Notes: generated by a model not told the origin, from the sequence alone. A stretch of DNA of 64,000 nucleotides from Cytauxzoon felis (GCA_020283715.1 JAIQCW010000156.1:1-64000), one strand, 5' to 3'. Counted from the stretch's first letter, positions 10,324 to 23,545 are shown. A program made the numbers and translations.

Positions 10324-11898
10324 CTACCTACTCATATCATTAGATATCCTTTTATAATCCGCCTCTTCATCTTCACTCCAATAAGATAGCGCTACCGAAT
10401 CTACTCCTTTACGTCCAATCCTACCACAGCGATGTATGAACGAAGATACAGTTTTAGGTATGTCGAAATTTATCAATACATTAGAATTTAATGTATCCAA
10501 ACCTCGTTCCAACATATCAGTACCGACTAATACAACACCAAGTCTATAAAATGATAGAAATAACATATACACATTAAAAATGATAAAAGTACCCCTCTTT
10601 AATATTTACAGCCTGTAATTTATCTTCCAATGGCACAAACTGAACGATTAATTTGATGAATCCATTTCAAAATACCTTGCTAACTATACTGAATTTACGT
10701 TTAATCTGTGGCATAAAGTTTGTAATTTCAACAACACTACGTAAACTGTTACAAAAAACTAGTACATTTTTATTTTTATAATTCATTAAATCCTCTTTTA
10801 ATCTTAATAATCTAAAGGGTTATGAATGAGAAGAGATGAGCATTACCCTCAACTAACTTTTGAGAAATGTCTTTGCAATAAATGTATTCATGTTTAATAT
10901 TGGGTGATATTTTTTCGAAGTTGGGCGATTCAACTATTTTAGCACATGGCATTAAAATACTAATCCTTCTTTTAGCACTATAAATACCATTGCTTGGCAT
11001 TACTGAAAATGCTCCTATACATTTCTTCCTATTGAAGTGGTATAATTATAAAGTGAAGGAACAACTACCTAGACGTCGTAGATGATAATATGCGATGTAT
11101 AAACTAATAACATGTAAATGAATTTTCACAGAATAAACTTACAGAATTTTTAGTGACAAAATAATGTTCACAGTCATCAAATACTAAATATCGTACATTA
11201 TATAATGGATCAAAACCATAATTTAAGGAGTAGAGCTTCATTTTTGATAAAAAAATTTCCGGTGTCGATATGACAATATCAGGAATTTCACCCGTTTCTA
11301 TATCATTTGCAGCTATAGATTTAAGCTTTAAGTTCCTGAACAATGATAAAAATAGATAATATCACATCATCAACATACTTTATAACTCTAGTCACTACAT
11401 TATTAACTTGATTTACTAATAATATATTCGGTACTATAATTGCTACTCTAGGAGTAGAATTGAAGCTTTCCTATACACATCTAGAGGGTAAATACATAAA
11501 ATCAATATACCATTTCCAATAATTTCAAAATCGGCAATAGATATGCCAATGTCTTTCCACTAGAAGGTTCCGATTTGATTATAACATTAGTAGAGGAATT
11601 ATCAAGTATTAATGGCATAGCCATACTTTGTATATTATTCAACTTAGATATACCTACATGTACATGTGAAATTCTATTTTGTCTAAATACCAAATTCATC
11701 TAAATTTGACACAATTTGTTCATTAAATAATTCATTTAATGAATGTTTGCTAGATGATTCCTTGTCAATTGTAGAGTTCAATGGAATCCTCAACCTAGTT
11801 GAGTCTGTATAATGTGTAGGACTGAAATTACGACTATTAGCTCTAAACGATGATGAATTATAAATTAAATAAAAGATTAATAGATGTAAATTCATCAT
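10324..11898 (-). CDS. Divergent DEAD-box RNA helicase (possibly organellar)
   Basis: Read as about nine exons separated by introns of roughly 36-50 bp. Visible motifs in order: Q-motif region NELFNEQIVSNLDEFGISK then NNIQSMAMPLI; motif I SEPSSGKT; Ib STPEIF; motif II DDCE in YLVFDDCEHYF instead of DEAD; motif IV region NVLVFCNSL; motif V VGTDMLERGLD; motif VI HRCGRIGRKG. The SAT motif is not clear. Family knowledge: ATP-dependent RNA unwinding, usually ribosome assembly or mRNA handling; DDX28/Mrh4-like mitochondrial helicases are similarly divergent, and the N-terminus could be a targeting peptide. The last exon may continue past a possible donor at 10321 to a stop near 10224, almost touching RPL31. 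The start is 30 bp downstream of the P5-ATPase stop. Confidence 0.82.
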
Positions 11899-11927
11899 CT
11901 ACATTTAAAATTATTTATATTGCGATA

Positions 11928-14900
11928 TTATACTCTTATACGATCAGCACTTCTCTTATGCCCAATGTAAGATGTAAATTTCTTCAAAAACGATCCACCA
12001 TTTATTAAAAAACACTTTGAAATCAATACATTAATCAACGCGTTTGTAATATTCAATAATAAAAATAAAATCTAAATAATGATGATATGTGTTTAACGAA
12101 AACTTTCACAACCTTCTGCCTTTCCACTCGGCGTGGAGGCTCTCCACTTGAGGTCCATCCTGCCGTCAGCTCTTCCAATTACCTCCCCGTAAACGGTAAA
12201 GCCACTCCCAGAGATCGTGGCGGAGGCGAGTGGAAGACGAAGTACAGAAGATTATATCCAGGTGGGATAGTAAGTGAAATATATCTGGTGATATGTATGT
12301 CTTACCTTGAAATTTGTTGGTAACACGTTATGTTTCAATTGTCCATTGAAAGGCTGTCCACTTGCACTTGTTGTTAATAACTCGAGAATGGGTATTTTTG
12401 TTGTTCTTGAGACTTCATCTGTACAATTTATTCGAAATAGACATGTGAATTTTGTGGGTGGTGATAGAAGTAGTAATGTTATGGAGGAATTAATGAGGAA
12501 CCAAGTGCTATATTGATTATGTTATATTTATTCACTAAAATCACCTTGTGAAATGACGGTTACGGAAAATAGATTCTCTAAACACACCGCCAAAACTAAA
12601 TACTAATGCCGTATTAACAACTTGATAACATAACCATAGGCATATAGTAGGTGCTTCGAAGTTATCAGATCTGAATATATAAATAACAATCCATATAAAC
12701 TTACAATATCCACCACGCGGCCGGTGGATTCTTCATATTAAATTCCAAGCTCGATGGTAATCCTACAAAAATATATAATTATATTGATATATCAATCTTG
12801 ATTTAGTACAGTTGCAAAGCTTAGTTCCTATGTATATGTCTTTATCTTGCACTTCCACCTGAGGTCTTTCCACTAGGCGTGGCGGCCTCTTCTATTTACT
12901 TCCCCCTTCGCTTCCCTGAGATCAGCTACGGGTTCCACTCGAGGTCCAGTACTACTCTTCATTCTATCACTACCTTCTTCGTCGCCACGATCTCCGGGAG
13001 TGGCTCTACTCTTTAGAGATAGGTAAATAGAAGAGTCACCACGGCTAGTGGAGAAGATAGTGTACAGGACCTCAGGCGGAGAGCTGTCTACAAGACGAAG
13101 AGAGTAGAATTGTACTTAGGGTGGAAACACATCTGTGGATATGACTGGAAAGATGCTTATAAATTCGATTAATAACACATGCTAATTGTACTCTTGAAAT
13201 GAACAAACCTGTGTATTTATAGAGTTTGAAGATCATTATTAGAAAGTGTATATTGATGAGAAACATTATTCCTACTGAGAATAATGTCAGTGGTCCTAAT
13301 AGACTTGATGTAGGTGATCTTATTCTTAATTTATCACTTGGTCTATATATATTATTATGTATCTATTATTTTTATAAAAATCACCTTGATAATGCCATTG
13401 TATAGCTAAGACTTAATAAAATTGCATTTTCTAGAAATAAATATCCCCACTCCGGCATAACTGCCCTACATTCTTTAAATAACAATACTTTAACAAATGC
13501 TATCATAAGTCCAAATAATAGCATGAACTTGAAACATGCTAACGATGTAACTAAACTTCCACGACCTTCTTTAATTAATGAAATTACAGATTTCAATTTA
13601 TTGTTTTTTGATGAAAATGGGGCAACCATAGACGTAGCGCCCTATAATATTGATGATAATATTGTAATAAACATACACTAGTTAATGATATACCAGTATG
13701 TGACGCCTGTAATGCTAAACAATCATTAGTACCATCACCACACATGCCAGTTATTATACCCAACTTTTTAAATGAATTTATTATACGCACTTTTTGCTAT
13801 GGGGTAAATTAAATGGGGAATGAATTTTTATTTACAACATACATGGGGATTAAGTCGTGCAAATATTCTAACCCTTAATAAAAATTGTTCAAATAAATTA
13901 TCATTAGCAGTTTGATTATAAGTACAACGATTATATTTCTTTAATATAATATCCCAATTATTATCAATATGATCAAATACATCACCAGTAATTGATAAAT
14001 CATTATATTCATCAGTAAATAATAATTGTTCTTCATCGATTATATGATTAGGATATGACCATATAATTTTCCCATCATTCATTATAGCACCAGGATAAAC
14101 AACCTGATTATTATTATTGTTAAATAAACCACACATTTTCGCCACATATTGTGAAGCAGCTATATTATCACCAGTCAATATTATAGATCTTACTTTAGCT
14201 TCACGTAAACTTTGTATAACATCAACACTTTCTGGTCTAACTGCATTACTAAATAATAATATACCACCCATAATCAAATTAGATTCTATTGAATCTCTAC
14301 TCATATCATCATCAACATCCAACAATTTATAACCTAAACCCAATACATATGATCCATTAGATGATTCTGTATTAGCCAAAAAGTTCAAATCACTATAATC
14401 ACCAACACAACAATTCAATATATTCTCATAAGCACCTTTAACAAATCCAAATATCAATGACACATCATCATTCACTAAATAATAATAATGAAATATATAC
14501 TTCTAATTAGATACAATTCATTATTCACTAGGCGTTCACCTGAGGTTAGTCCTGCCGTCAGCTCTTTCCACCTGAGGTTAAACATTGTCTTCCACTAGGC
14601 ATGGAGCCTCCTCCAATTACGTATCTCTAAAGAGTATAGCCACTCCCGGAGATCGTGGCGAAGATGGAGGTGTAGATGGAAGTGGAATGAATAATAATAC
14701 TGGACCTCGAGTGGAACCCACAGCTGATCTACGGGAAGCGAAGGGGGAAATAAGTAGAGAAGGCCGTCTGCAAGACAAGGTAAGAACCTCTAGTGGAGAA
14801 GCTGACGGCAGGACGGACCTCAGTTGGAGCAAATTTTGTATAACCTTGATGACTCCATGTTATTTATTATATTCTTTCTAGTGGACATACCTCTAACGGA

Positions 14901-17758
14901 GACGACAACTGATGATAGTTTCTTTTGATAGTCAAAATCAAATGTATTCAATACTTCCATGACTATAGATAATATGAAAAATTTGTATGGAAATTACCTA
15001 ATTCTTTATTTGTAAAGCTCCTTATAAATCTCCTTGTATTCCCATCTGTATCTATATATTGTTCAACTGTACATCCTGTAGCATTAAACATCCTAGAAAT
15101 ATGATGATGATAGTGTTGGAAATACTTACGATTTATCTACTTGATTACCGAATTGTTCTGCTGTATTACTTGGCCATAATGAATGACATGTAGCTATAGC
15201 AAGAGACATAATTTGTTTCTTGGCATTCTCATTTCTTTTATTCAAACTTGTTACAGATTTAATAGAATTTATACTTGTAGCTACATCATCTGGTACCAAC
15301 AATGAAATATTATCTCTAGTGATGATAAATCTCGAACCTAATGATAATAAAATGTACAATGAGTATAAAATTATCACATACCATTGAATACAAGTGAATC
15401 ATTTGTCAATGTACCTGTCTTATCAAAACACATAACGCGCACCTTACCACATATAGCAATTCTTGAAGGTGCTATACAATAAACAGATTCTGACTTTGAT
15501 AAGCGTTCACATGCTCTACTCTGACTTATAGAGACTATAGTACTCGTCCATACTGGAACAACCTGATTAATATTAATATAAACATTATAATCAACTAACC
15601 TGTGATAAGGTCCCTATACTATAAAATATCGAAGTCATGTTCCATCCCAAAAATTGTACCTGTAAAAAAAGATGTTAAGATTTTTAACACATCATCCAAA
15701 GATACCGCAAGTATATCCACGGTTTCATATGCATTTAATCACATGACTCACCTGATATGACGAGCAAACTAATGCGTAGATGAAGGTAAGAATAAAAACG
15801 GTGGGTAATTGTGTATCATATTTTAGTCTAAATTGATTTGGAAACAATACACCTTTAATCTGTTTCCCTTTAGTAGTAAATACACCCGTAGCTATTATCA
15901 CAGCAACAGCGGATACAGAGGATTCCTTATTGCCCAATACAGCTATTACTCGTGTACCAGCCTTTAATAAATGCTCATTAATCCCCTTATCATTTTTGAT
16001 GGACATATTAGAATCCAAATCAATATTCAAATCAAATATAGACATTGAATAATTATAATCATTGACATTCAATTTAGTCTTCCTTAATGGAACAGATTCG
16101 CCTGTAATTGAGCTCTCATCTACAATTACATCACCACGTAGCATAATCATGTCACCTGGTGCTTCCCAATCATTATCAACACGTACTATATCACCAACGA
16201 CTAATTCAGTAGCTGGTACCTCTTTAGTAACATTATCACGTAGAACAGTTACCAAAACATTCGCCGATGATGTAGCCAATTCGGCCACATCATTCTGCTG
16301 ATCATGAATTATCTTGACTTTTTTATAAATTGTATATAATGAAGTTATTCCCCATATTGGAGCAGTAATAAAACTCCTCCAGTATATATTCTTTAACGTC
16401 AAATAAAATTGTATGAAAAATATAGGATCAGACATCTCACGATATAACAATGTAGAAAATGATAACCTCTCAACTGAAATTATATTCTTACCCAAATCTT
16501 CACCACGTTTCTGAGATTCCATTTCCGTCAATCCACCACAATCTAATAAATCCGTTATATTTGTATTCCTTAAATAGTGTACAACCTTAGACGATGCGTC
16601 AACAAAATATGCAGCATCAGGACTATATGTGTAACGTACATAGTTATAATAGAAATAACGTTCATTACCTTTAACCTTTACATCAACATATATATACTTA
16701 ACAGACGATTTATACTTTTCAAATGGTACTTTAAATATACTGTCGGGTATATTCAGCTTCAGTTTTATATAAGACGCTATATTACATAGCCATTCCAAGT
16801 ATGTATTCAATACATCATGTTCAGCCGTACCCATTGATTTACTATAATCAGTAATTAAAACTATATTTGATGTATTCAATGGCACACGAGCCAGAAATAT
16901 AGACTTGCCAAATCTAGTATTCTTAAATATAAAACATGACAATAATGTTAAAAAACCCATAATCCACGACAAGAAAAATGGTCTTGTACGTACGTCCCAG
17001 TGAGTAACACCATCCTTCATAGGAATGCACAACTCACTAGATATAAAAGCCAATATTATAAATTGACATAATATTGTATAGACAACCACATATTGAAGCA
17101 TCAACCAGCTAGGAAAAGTATATGAATATCCCTCTTGGAACATGTTATGATGCGACATGCTAGGTACACTTCCTATACCATTACGACGAATACGCGATAA
17201 ATCCGTATAGCCATCTATAAATGAAAAAGTACTGCCACATCAATCTACTTACCATATTTTCCAGAATTCCTCAACAAAATTATCAAATGCCTAGAAAATT
17301 TGATATAAATAATCGATAAAAACATACCATAATGCAAGGAAAAGTATAATAAATACCGATAGAGCATTTAATAGCGTCAATTCAAAAAGTGATATTATTG
17401 GATTATCGCTGCAACACCATCTAGATTTTCTTGGTAAATCCGGGTCTTCATTAGAATCTCCACCATCTGGACCATCTTTTGGCTGTTTGTTGATATTTTT
17501 GATCTCAATTGGCTTCCTATCCGTCTTACGGTCAACATCTGGTGGCTCTTTGTTATCCTTCTTTAGGAATCCTAGAAATAAATCAAAGCTATCGATGTCC
17601 TTATACGGTTCAAGGACTATAGGTGAAGGTTCAGTGTGTATATTACTGTTCAAGGATTGTGTTGTAATGGAATCTTCATTAAAATTAGTATGCGATCTTA
17701 TGGATGTTACGACTGTAATGTTAATCAACAGCAATATATCCCATATTAAATTGACCAT
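11928..17758 (-). CDS. P5-type ATPase (ATP13A-like, polyamine/cation transporter)
   Basis: Sixteen exons (17758-17328, 17290-17253, 17214-15752, 15659-15600, 15562-15382, 15337-15130, 15092-14998, 14962-14891, 14474-13843, 13796-13677, 13641-13385, 13324-13209, 12762-12705, 12670-12545, 12507-12306, 12071-11928) sum to exactly 1,400 codons plus stop. There is a signal-like N-terminus, an acidic Pro-rich linker, then DESSITGES (actuator, about residue 528), CFDKTGTLT (phosphorylation site, about 704), FVKGAYENI (nucleotide binding), TGDN and CGDGTND (about 1077), and several membrane segments ending in a basic tail. The flank IAPSRIAICGKVRVMCFDKT resembles P5B pumps. The TM4 motif PP(A/V)LP expected for the family is not seen; the region reads SQVVPVWTSTI. 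Three introns (12072-12305, 12763-13208, 14475-14890) hold interspersed elements. Confidence 0.92.
12115..12270 (+). repeat. Interspersed mosaic element, copy 5 (P5-ATPase last intron)
   Basis: Plus-strand order: cap ccactcggcgtggaggctct, ccacttgaggt, cap cctgccgtcagctcttcc, then an F variant (about 12180-12223) reading PVNGKATPRDRG, with little or no module E. The 234-bp host intron (12072-12305) splits the last transmembrane segments of the transporter. Antisense to the gene. Confidence 0.88.
12850..13110 (-). repeat. Interspersed mosaic element, copy 6 (P5-ATPase intron)
   Basis: On the plus strand it reads in reverse: cap ccactaggcgtggcggcctc, module E complement (about 12890-12935, cttccctgagatcagctacg), spacer, module F complement (about 12983-13030, ccacgatctccgggagtggc), then caps near 13040 and 13070-13095 (agagctgtctacaagac). 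Sense to its host; intron 12763-13208 is 446 bp. Confidence 0.92.
14520..14840 (+). repeat. Interspersed mosaic element, copy 7 (P5-ATPase intron)
   Basis: A long, well-preserved copy. Order: ctaggcgttcacctgaggtt, cap cctgccgtcagctcttt, cap ccactaggcatggagcctcc, module F (about 14620-14662), spacer, acctcgagtgga, module E (about 14715-14755), cap gccgtctgcaagacaagg, cap agctgacggcagga. The open frame runs through the whole copy. Host intron 14475-14890, 416 bp; antisense. Confidence 0.93.
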
Positions 17759-17974
17759 ATTTTACATATATAGACATTACGATAAAGTGCTAACATAACA
17801 ACTCTAGAATTCGAGCTTAGTGTAATATAGGGATACCGTTGGGTGATGAAAGTTTATTATTCTGATGATTTATAGCTAAATTATAGAATAAAATTATTAT
17901 TTAAAATAAAATGGTACTGCTTATAGAGTTTTATGATTTTACTTTCCATTAATTCAGTAAATGTCTTTTACACA

Positions 17975-19478
17975 TTATGGATTCGTATTAAGAATCTCCC
18001 GTAACTTTCCACCTGGATCATGGTCCTTGGCAAATTTTAAAATATGTGATGTTCTATCATACTCCTGTATTGAATTGATATCAGTTTTGTTCAATATTTC
18101 AATCCCCAAGCTGATCGTGTCGTGTGATGTGTATCCCATAACGTTGACACTCTCACAATACAATGATAATATCGTTGGGTTAATATCGAATTCATCTGAT
18201 AACAAACACCTTAGTTTGTGTACTAATTTATCCCACAATGCAAGCGAGATTGGTAAATCCGAATACGATATATTACGCATTATAATGAGATGCGATGATA
18301 CTAACGGGATACATACTCCTTTTCGAACTTCGTAGCAGTTCAAATCATTTCTTTCATCACTCAAAACTTCTCCTCCATTAATAGGTACGAAGATACTCAG
18401 GCCGGGGATTGACTTATGATCAAAATTGTCCGATATTCCTTCACTCCTTTGTATAGGTTCATTTGCGTAAATTTCCAACGCCCGTACAATTTTATCGATG
18501 AAAATTCTACTCAATTTTCTTCGATGGATTTTATATAAGCATTTATTGAAATTTGGTAGACGATCAACATTTGGGTCATTGAAGGACCAGATTTCATTAA
18601 ATCTAATTATAGCAGCGTGATAAAATTGCGATAACAGTAATAATTGCTTAGAAATTTCCTCTGGTGTAAATTTAGATATCTCCATTGATAGAAGTTCGAT
18701 TGTATCCTCATTTAACTGTCCAGTCAATGGTAAATTCTTACTGAAGATTAGAGAAATGAAACATAAATCTGTTAATTTTGAGTTAGAAATTGATTCTCTA
18801 AGCTGTAATGCGATCAAATTTGATAATTTTTTTCCAGGTGACATCATTCTTATCTTGGCTCTAATGGGTTTAGGGTTCAATACTTTCCCAACCTTTTTAG
18901 TGACATAAACTTCCTCCTTTTCCGGATCGACAGATTCTATAGGTTTATTTGCTACTTTTTTGTTCAAATCATCATTCAATTGATGATATTCATCCTGTAA
19001 TATACCGTTCCACTGTAGTATTAATGAGAAATTTAAAATATAAAGACATACAAATACAATGAGAGACTTATCTTTTATAGACAGGTTATTGATAAATTTG
19101 AAAATGTTGTTTATGTGACGTATTCCCAAATCATCTGATTTTATACCATCTTTTCTAGTTAACATAGGCTTAAAATATTCATTTTCTATGATATTTATAC
19201 AACTTCTATATAATTTGGCATCAAAGTACTCATTCTTCAAGAATGCCTTAAACAAACATATAGCTTCCTATTGTATTGAACAGGAGGAATAGATAAGTCT
19301 AAAATACCTCTATAGACGGTACACATTCTTGTAATTCACTGAGATGTTTGGTTATTTTATTTCTTAAATCATCACATTTATTAAATTGTCTATAAACTTC
19401 CCTTATTTCAAGGGTACTAAAGTATTTTTTAATTATATAACTATCTTTAAATGAGAATTTTAATATTTTACATAACAT
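17975..19478 (-). CDS. Unrecognised 487-residue helical protein (possibly mitochondrial)
   Basis: Two exons (19478-19308 and 19267-17975) separated by a 40-bp intron in phase 0. The N-terminus MLCKILKFSFKDSYIIKKYF is basic and amphipathic, as in mitochondrial targeting peptides. Predicted to be largely helical; stretches such as FTPEEISKQLLLLSQFYHA and the C-terminal YTSHDTISLGIEIL resemble the helical-repeat (heptatricopeptide/OPR-like) organellar RNA-binding proteins common in apicomplexans, but I see no RAP domain and the resemblance is weak. It lies divergent from the importin gene across a 236-bp shared promoter region. Function unknown. Confidence 0.6.
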
Positions 19479-19714
19479 TGCAATGATACATTTACTTTTG
19501 TCTTAATCGTATATTAACTCAACCTTCCATACACTACGTTGAATACAGTCCTAATAAATATACATTATATATATGTAAAATTTTAATTTTAATCTCTTAA
19601 CTTATATTCTTATCGCAAAATGAAGTTATATTTTATATTGAATTAAGCTAATCTTATACTTAAGTTGTTATGTTATCGAGAACTATGTTAGCTATTGATT
19701 ATCTCCATATTTAA

Positions 19715-22700
19715 ATGCTTACTGAGGAATTCGTCATAGATTTACTCTTAAAGTCTACATCGCCCATTGAAAGTGTACGTAATGATGGTTATAATGCATT
19801 GTTGAGCCTGGAATTTAATCCATCATTCTTAAATACCCTAATTTTCTTAGGTGTAAATAATGATGCGAATATATCGAAACTCTCACTAATATACTTGAAG
19901 AATATAACGTTGCGGTTGTTAAAACATAAATCCATCAACAAAGGTGATAGTTTACCGGATGTGCATTGTAACTATAATGCTTTGGTTTCATTAGTTAAGT
20001 CTAATCTGCTCAAGTTGTATGGATGTTATAATGATGTATTGCCTAAGGAGTATTTCTTACTTGTTCGGAAGATATGCCGTGTAGAATATCCAACGAATTG
20101 GTTGGGATTACATGATGCTTTGGAAAATAGATTGGACTCATTGACACGTGAAGTGAATTGCAACTTATCCACCTCCTCTATAACAAATACTGTATTCATG
20201 ATCTATCATATAATGAAGGAGCGTATATCTATGCGGTTATATAGGGATCGAAATGTCACTGCTAAATTATCTAGACATTACTATCAATTTGTATCAAAAT
20301 TATGGTTAAATCAAATTGGTTTGAATGACATAAAGGTGGCTACATATCTTGAATCTCTGTTATTGATCTTGTATTTGAATGAATCATACGCTGGAGGTGA
20401 AGAATTGGATGTACTGGATAAGCTTTTGTCGAGTCTAAAGGTCAAGTTTGACGCGTTTAAAAGTGGTAGTGATATGAATGACCTTTTTGTCAAATATATA
20501 AAAAAGTCTTTACATTATCTGCGACTATTACTGGAATATCAACCGATACTCTTTGTATTTATTAACGTCCATATATTCATCAATTCAGTCTTTGACTTTA
20601 TAATTAATTATAATCATTACATACTCGAGACGTCATGTTTGGAATTATTGACCATACTCTTTAATTCATCAACGTTTAATAATGAAAAATTCATGAAGTT
20701 ATTTGAAGGTGAGGGGAATTCTGTCAATGAACGTATAAAAGTACCAGAGTCTTTAGTCATGTATAAATCATATGACGAGTTGAAAAGTGGTGATGAGAAT
20801 AACATGAATGAACTCATAGAGAAGCAGGGTACAATTATATTTTACAAGACATTGAATGTATATGGAGGCGTTTTGAATATAATTGACATGCTGAGGAATA
20901 AGTACTTGGTGCTGACAGATGAATCTATATATCAGTGGTCAGAAGATGTTATACATCAATGGTTGGAAGATCCTTGCTTAACTAGTGGTATATTGGAACT
21001 AATAGATTCCATAAGGGGTAATTCATCCTCGTTACAGTATATAATGAATGGTTTGATGAATGAATATACAGATTTTAATATTTACGAGTCTTATCTACAG
21101 TTATATATCATTACATATAAATATACAACCAATGACCACACGTACAATGTTTATACCTCTATAATTGACAATATTGATTCGAGACTAATGAAATTAATGG
21201 AGTTAAGATATAAAAAATTATTAATCCATCGCTGTAATAAAATATTGAACTTATGGTCTAATGATCGAATTATAAACTATGATTTGAAGATTTACATGTT
21301 AAAGCATTTAATTACCTCTCTTTGTACTACGGATACCGATGAGATATCCTTATATACTAAAGTTCAGAATATCGTACCGTTGTATAATCTATACAACAAT
21401 ACAATAGATGATAACATATGGAATTTATTATTTAATGATTTACAATTGGGTCATTTCATTGATGTACTCCTCAATTTATCACAGGTTTGTATACATCATC
21501 TACTTAACTTTTATAATCAACACAGGTTAATATACCAGATATACAGTATAAATGTCTAGAAGTAGCTTGTAAATTATCAATGGAATATGATGATGAAAAT
21601 AAATTCAAAAGTCTGAACAAAATTTCATCACTATACATAAATTCAAGCCAATACATAATGGATTCTATAATTAACACTACTATATCGTTCATTAATACAC
21701 TAGATTGGCAAAAATGTTTCAATGATTATTACTACATTAATACACATTTTCTAGAATTCACTACACAGGTTTGTCTACAATCAATTTTCCTTCATCACAG
21801 TTCCACAGATTATCAAGTCTACAATAATGATAAATGATGGTAATTTTACCTTGATTCATTAATTTATAATTTAACAGGAGTAATTATATCAATTACAAAG
21901 TACAATATACTTCATGATTCATTTATTTTGTTGTGGCTGTCGTTACTAAGAATATTACCATTTAAATTTGATGCCATGCAATACAATGTCATCAATGATT
22001 TAATTCAACTATTCCAACCACTGTTGTATTATCTAAATCAATTAAATTCACATGAACTATATCTTGTTGAAATCATCAATGAATACGTTTCAATCATCAT
22101 CTCGATACAATACAATACAAAGGTATTTTATATTAAAAATATTTTCAATATTCAAATTTCAAATGCTACAATTTATATTGTAGACAATGTCTACATTAAG
22201 TATAATCTTACTCTTATCCCACTAGGCGTTCCACCTGAGGTTACATCACTGCCTTCAGCTCTCCCACTCGCCGTGGAGGCTTCTTCCAATTACCTATCTC
22301 TAAAGAGTAGAGCCACTCCCAGAGATCGTGGCAGAGAGAAGTTAGTGATTGGACCTCAAGTGGACTACCCGTAGCTGATCTCAGGGAAGCGGAGGGGGAA
22401 ATAATTAGAGAGGGCTCCACGCCTAGTGGGAACAGAGTTCGATTAGACCTAACGTAGACATTGTCTAAGGACCATAATTGTTGATAATGTTTTTAAAGTT
22501 GGTACCACAGTTACGTTGCGTTCATATATTAATATATAGGTTAAGAATATTTCAATGATTGGTGAAGAATTTACATATTCATCTCATTTTATAAATTTTA
22601 ATTTGTCAAACTTGAATATTTTGGTGAAGAAGTTACTTGAAACATTTACGGTGAGTTATATTGTCATATAACATTTATGTTTAGGACGATAATATGGTGA

Positions 22701-23545
22701 TTTTGAAGTTATTGAATAATATGATAAACGGTTTTGACGTGTTAATTAAAGATTATGAATTTATAATTTTAAGATTGGTTGAATTGTTTTGTAATGAATT
22801 GTGTAATTTTGAGCATGAAAGTCTACAAAATAGTAGTAGATTGATGTACCTTATTGATGGCAGTGATGTAATATGTGAGGATAAATGGGTGTTAAATAAT
22901 GTGAAGAATATGAATATTGAATTGATAGAGGGTATATTACCGATTGTTTTAAAGGTGTTGGACAATGACTTGATAATAAAGACGTTTATGGGATTGTATG
23001 AAGTGATGATAATATCATTGATAAATGTCATGAATTATAAGAAACATGATATATATTTGAACTTTGGTATTGTGATTTTTATTATTAGATTATATATAAT
23101 GTTCCACAAGTACTCATTAAATGTTAAGATCTATATTAAGACCCAAGGTGAAGATAATATTGTATTTATACCGTGTTTTCTATTGAGAATTATCAATGGT
23201 ATACTAGAAGTATGCAGAGGTGGTAAAAATTGCTACAAATTTACAAGACCCACATTTGATGACAATAGAACCCCTCAATCGTATCGCAGTCGATTACTAT
23301 CGTACATATACATCATTGAAGACAAAAAATGTGAAGGTAGTATAGATACCAGTAGTATATTTAACAGTATGTGAGACATCTCATATATAAATAACCTTAT
23401 AGATTCTATAAAGACGTCGATAGAATATATATATGAATTTAGTTTGTTGAGGGATGGAGCAATGAATTTAATAGTCGAAGACTGTAGAAATTACAGTATT
23501 GAATTGAAGAAGAAGATAGATTTATATTTTAATGTCATTAGATGA
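19715..23545 (+). CDS. Importin-11/Kap120-like karyopherin
   Basis: Seven exons (19715-21484, 21526-21768, 21809-21839, 21878-22122, 22540-22650, 22685-23366, 23403-23545) sum to 1,074 residues, close to importin-11. The N-terminus is a typical importin-beta HEAT start: VRNDGYNALLSLEFNPSFLN, then NISKLSLIYLKNITLRLL. The segment MKERISMRLYRDRNVTAKLS resembles the importin-11 helix KALASKRLLADRK. The rest is helical and poorly conserved, as in this family. Family knowledge: Ran-GTP-regulated nuclear import receptor. Exon 3 is a 31-bp mini-exon required to keep phase. Intron 4 (22123-22539, 417 bp) contains an interspersed element; the others are about 34-41 bp. Confidence 0.8.
22215..22430 (+). 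repeat. Interspersed mosaic element, copy 8 (importin intron 4)
   Basis: Order: ccactaggcgttccacctga, cap ctgccttcagctctc, cap ccactcgccgtggaggcttc, module F (about 22290-22332, SSNYLSLKSRATPRDRG frame), spacer, acctcaagtgga, module E (about 22368-22405), inverted cap ggctccacgcctagtggga. Sense to its host. Flanking intron sequence contains the inverted pair tagacaatgtctac / gtagacattgtcta. Confidence 0.92.

Noticed and set aside
14585..14881. Plus-strand 98-residue frame as a gene
   Set aside because: It is the element's own open frame within a P5-ATPase intron.
16062..16789. Plus-strand frames opposite the P5-ATPase
   Set aside because: They overlap the conserved actuator-domain exon on the other strand and have no resemblance to known proteins.
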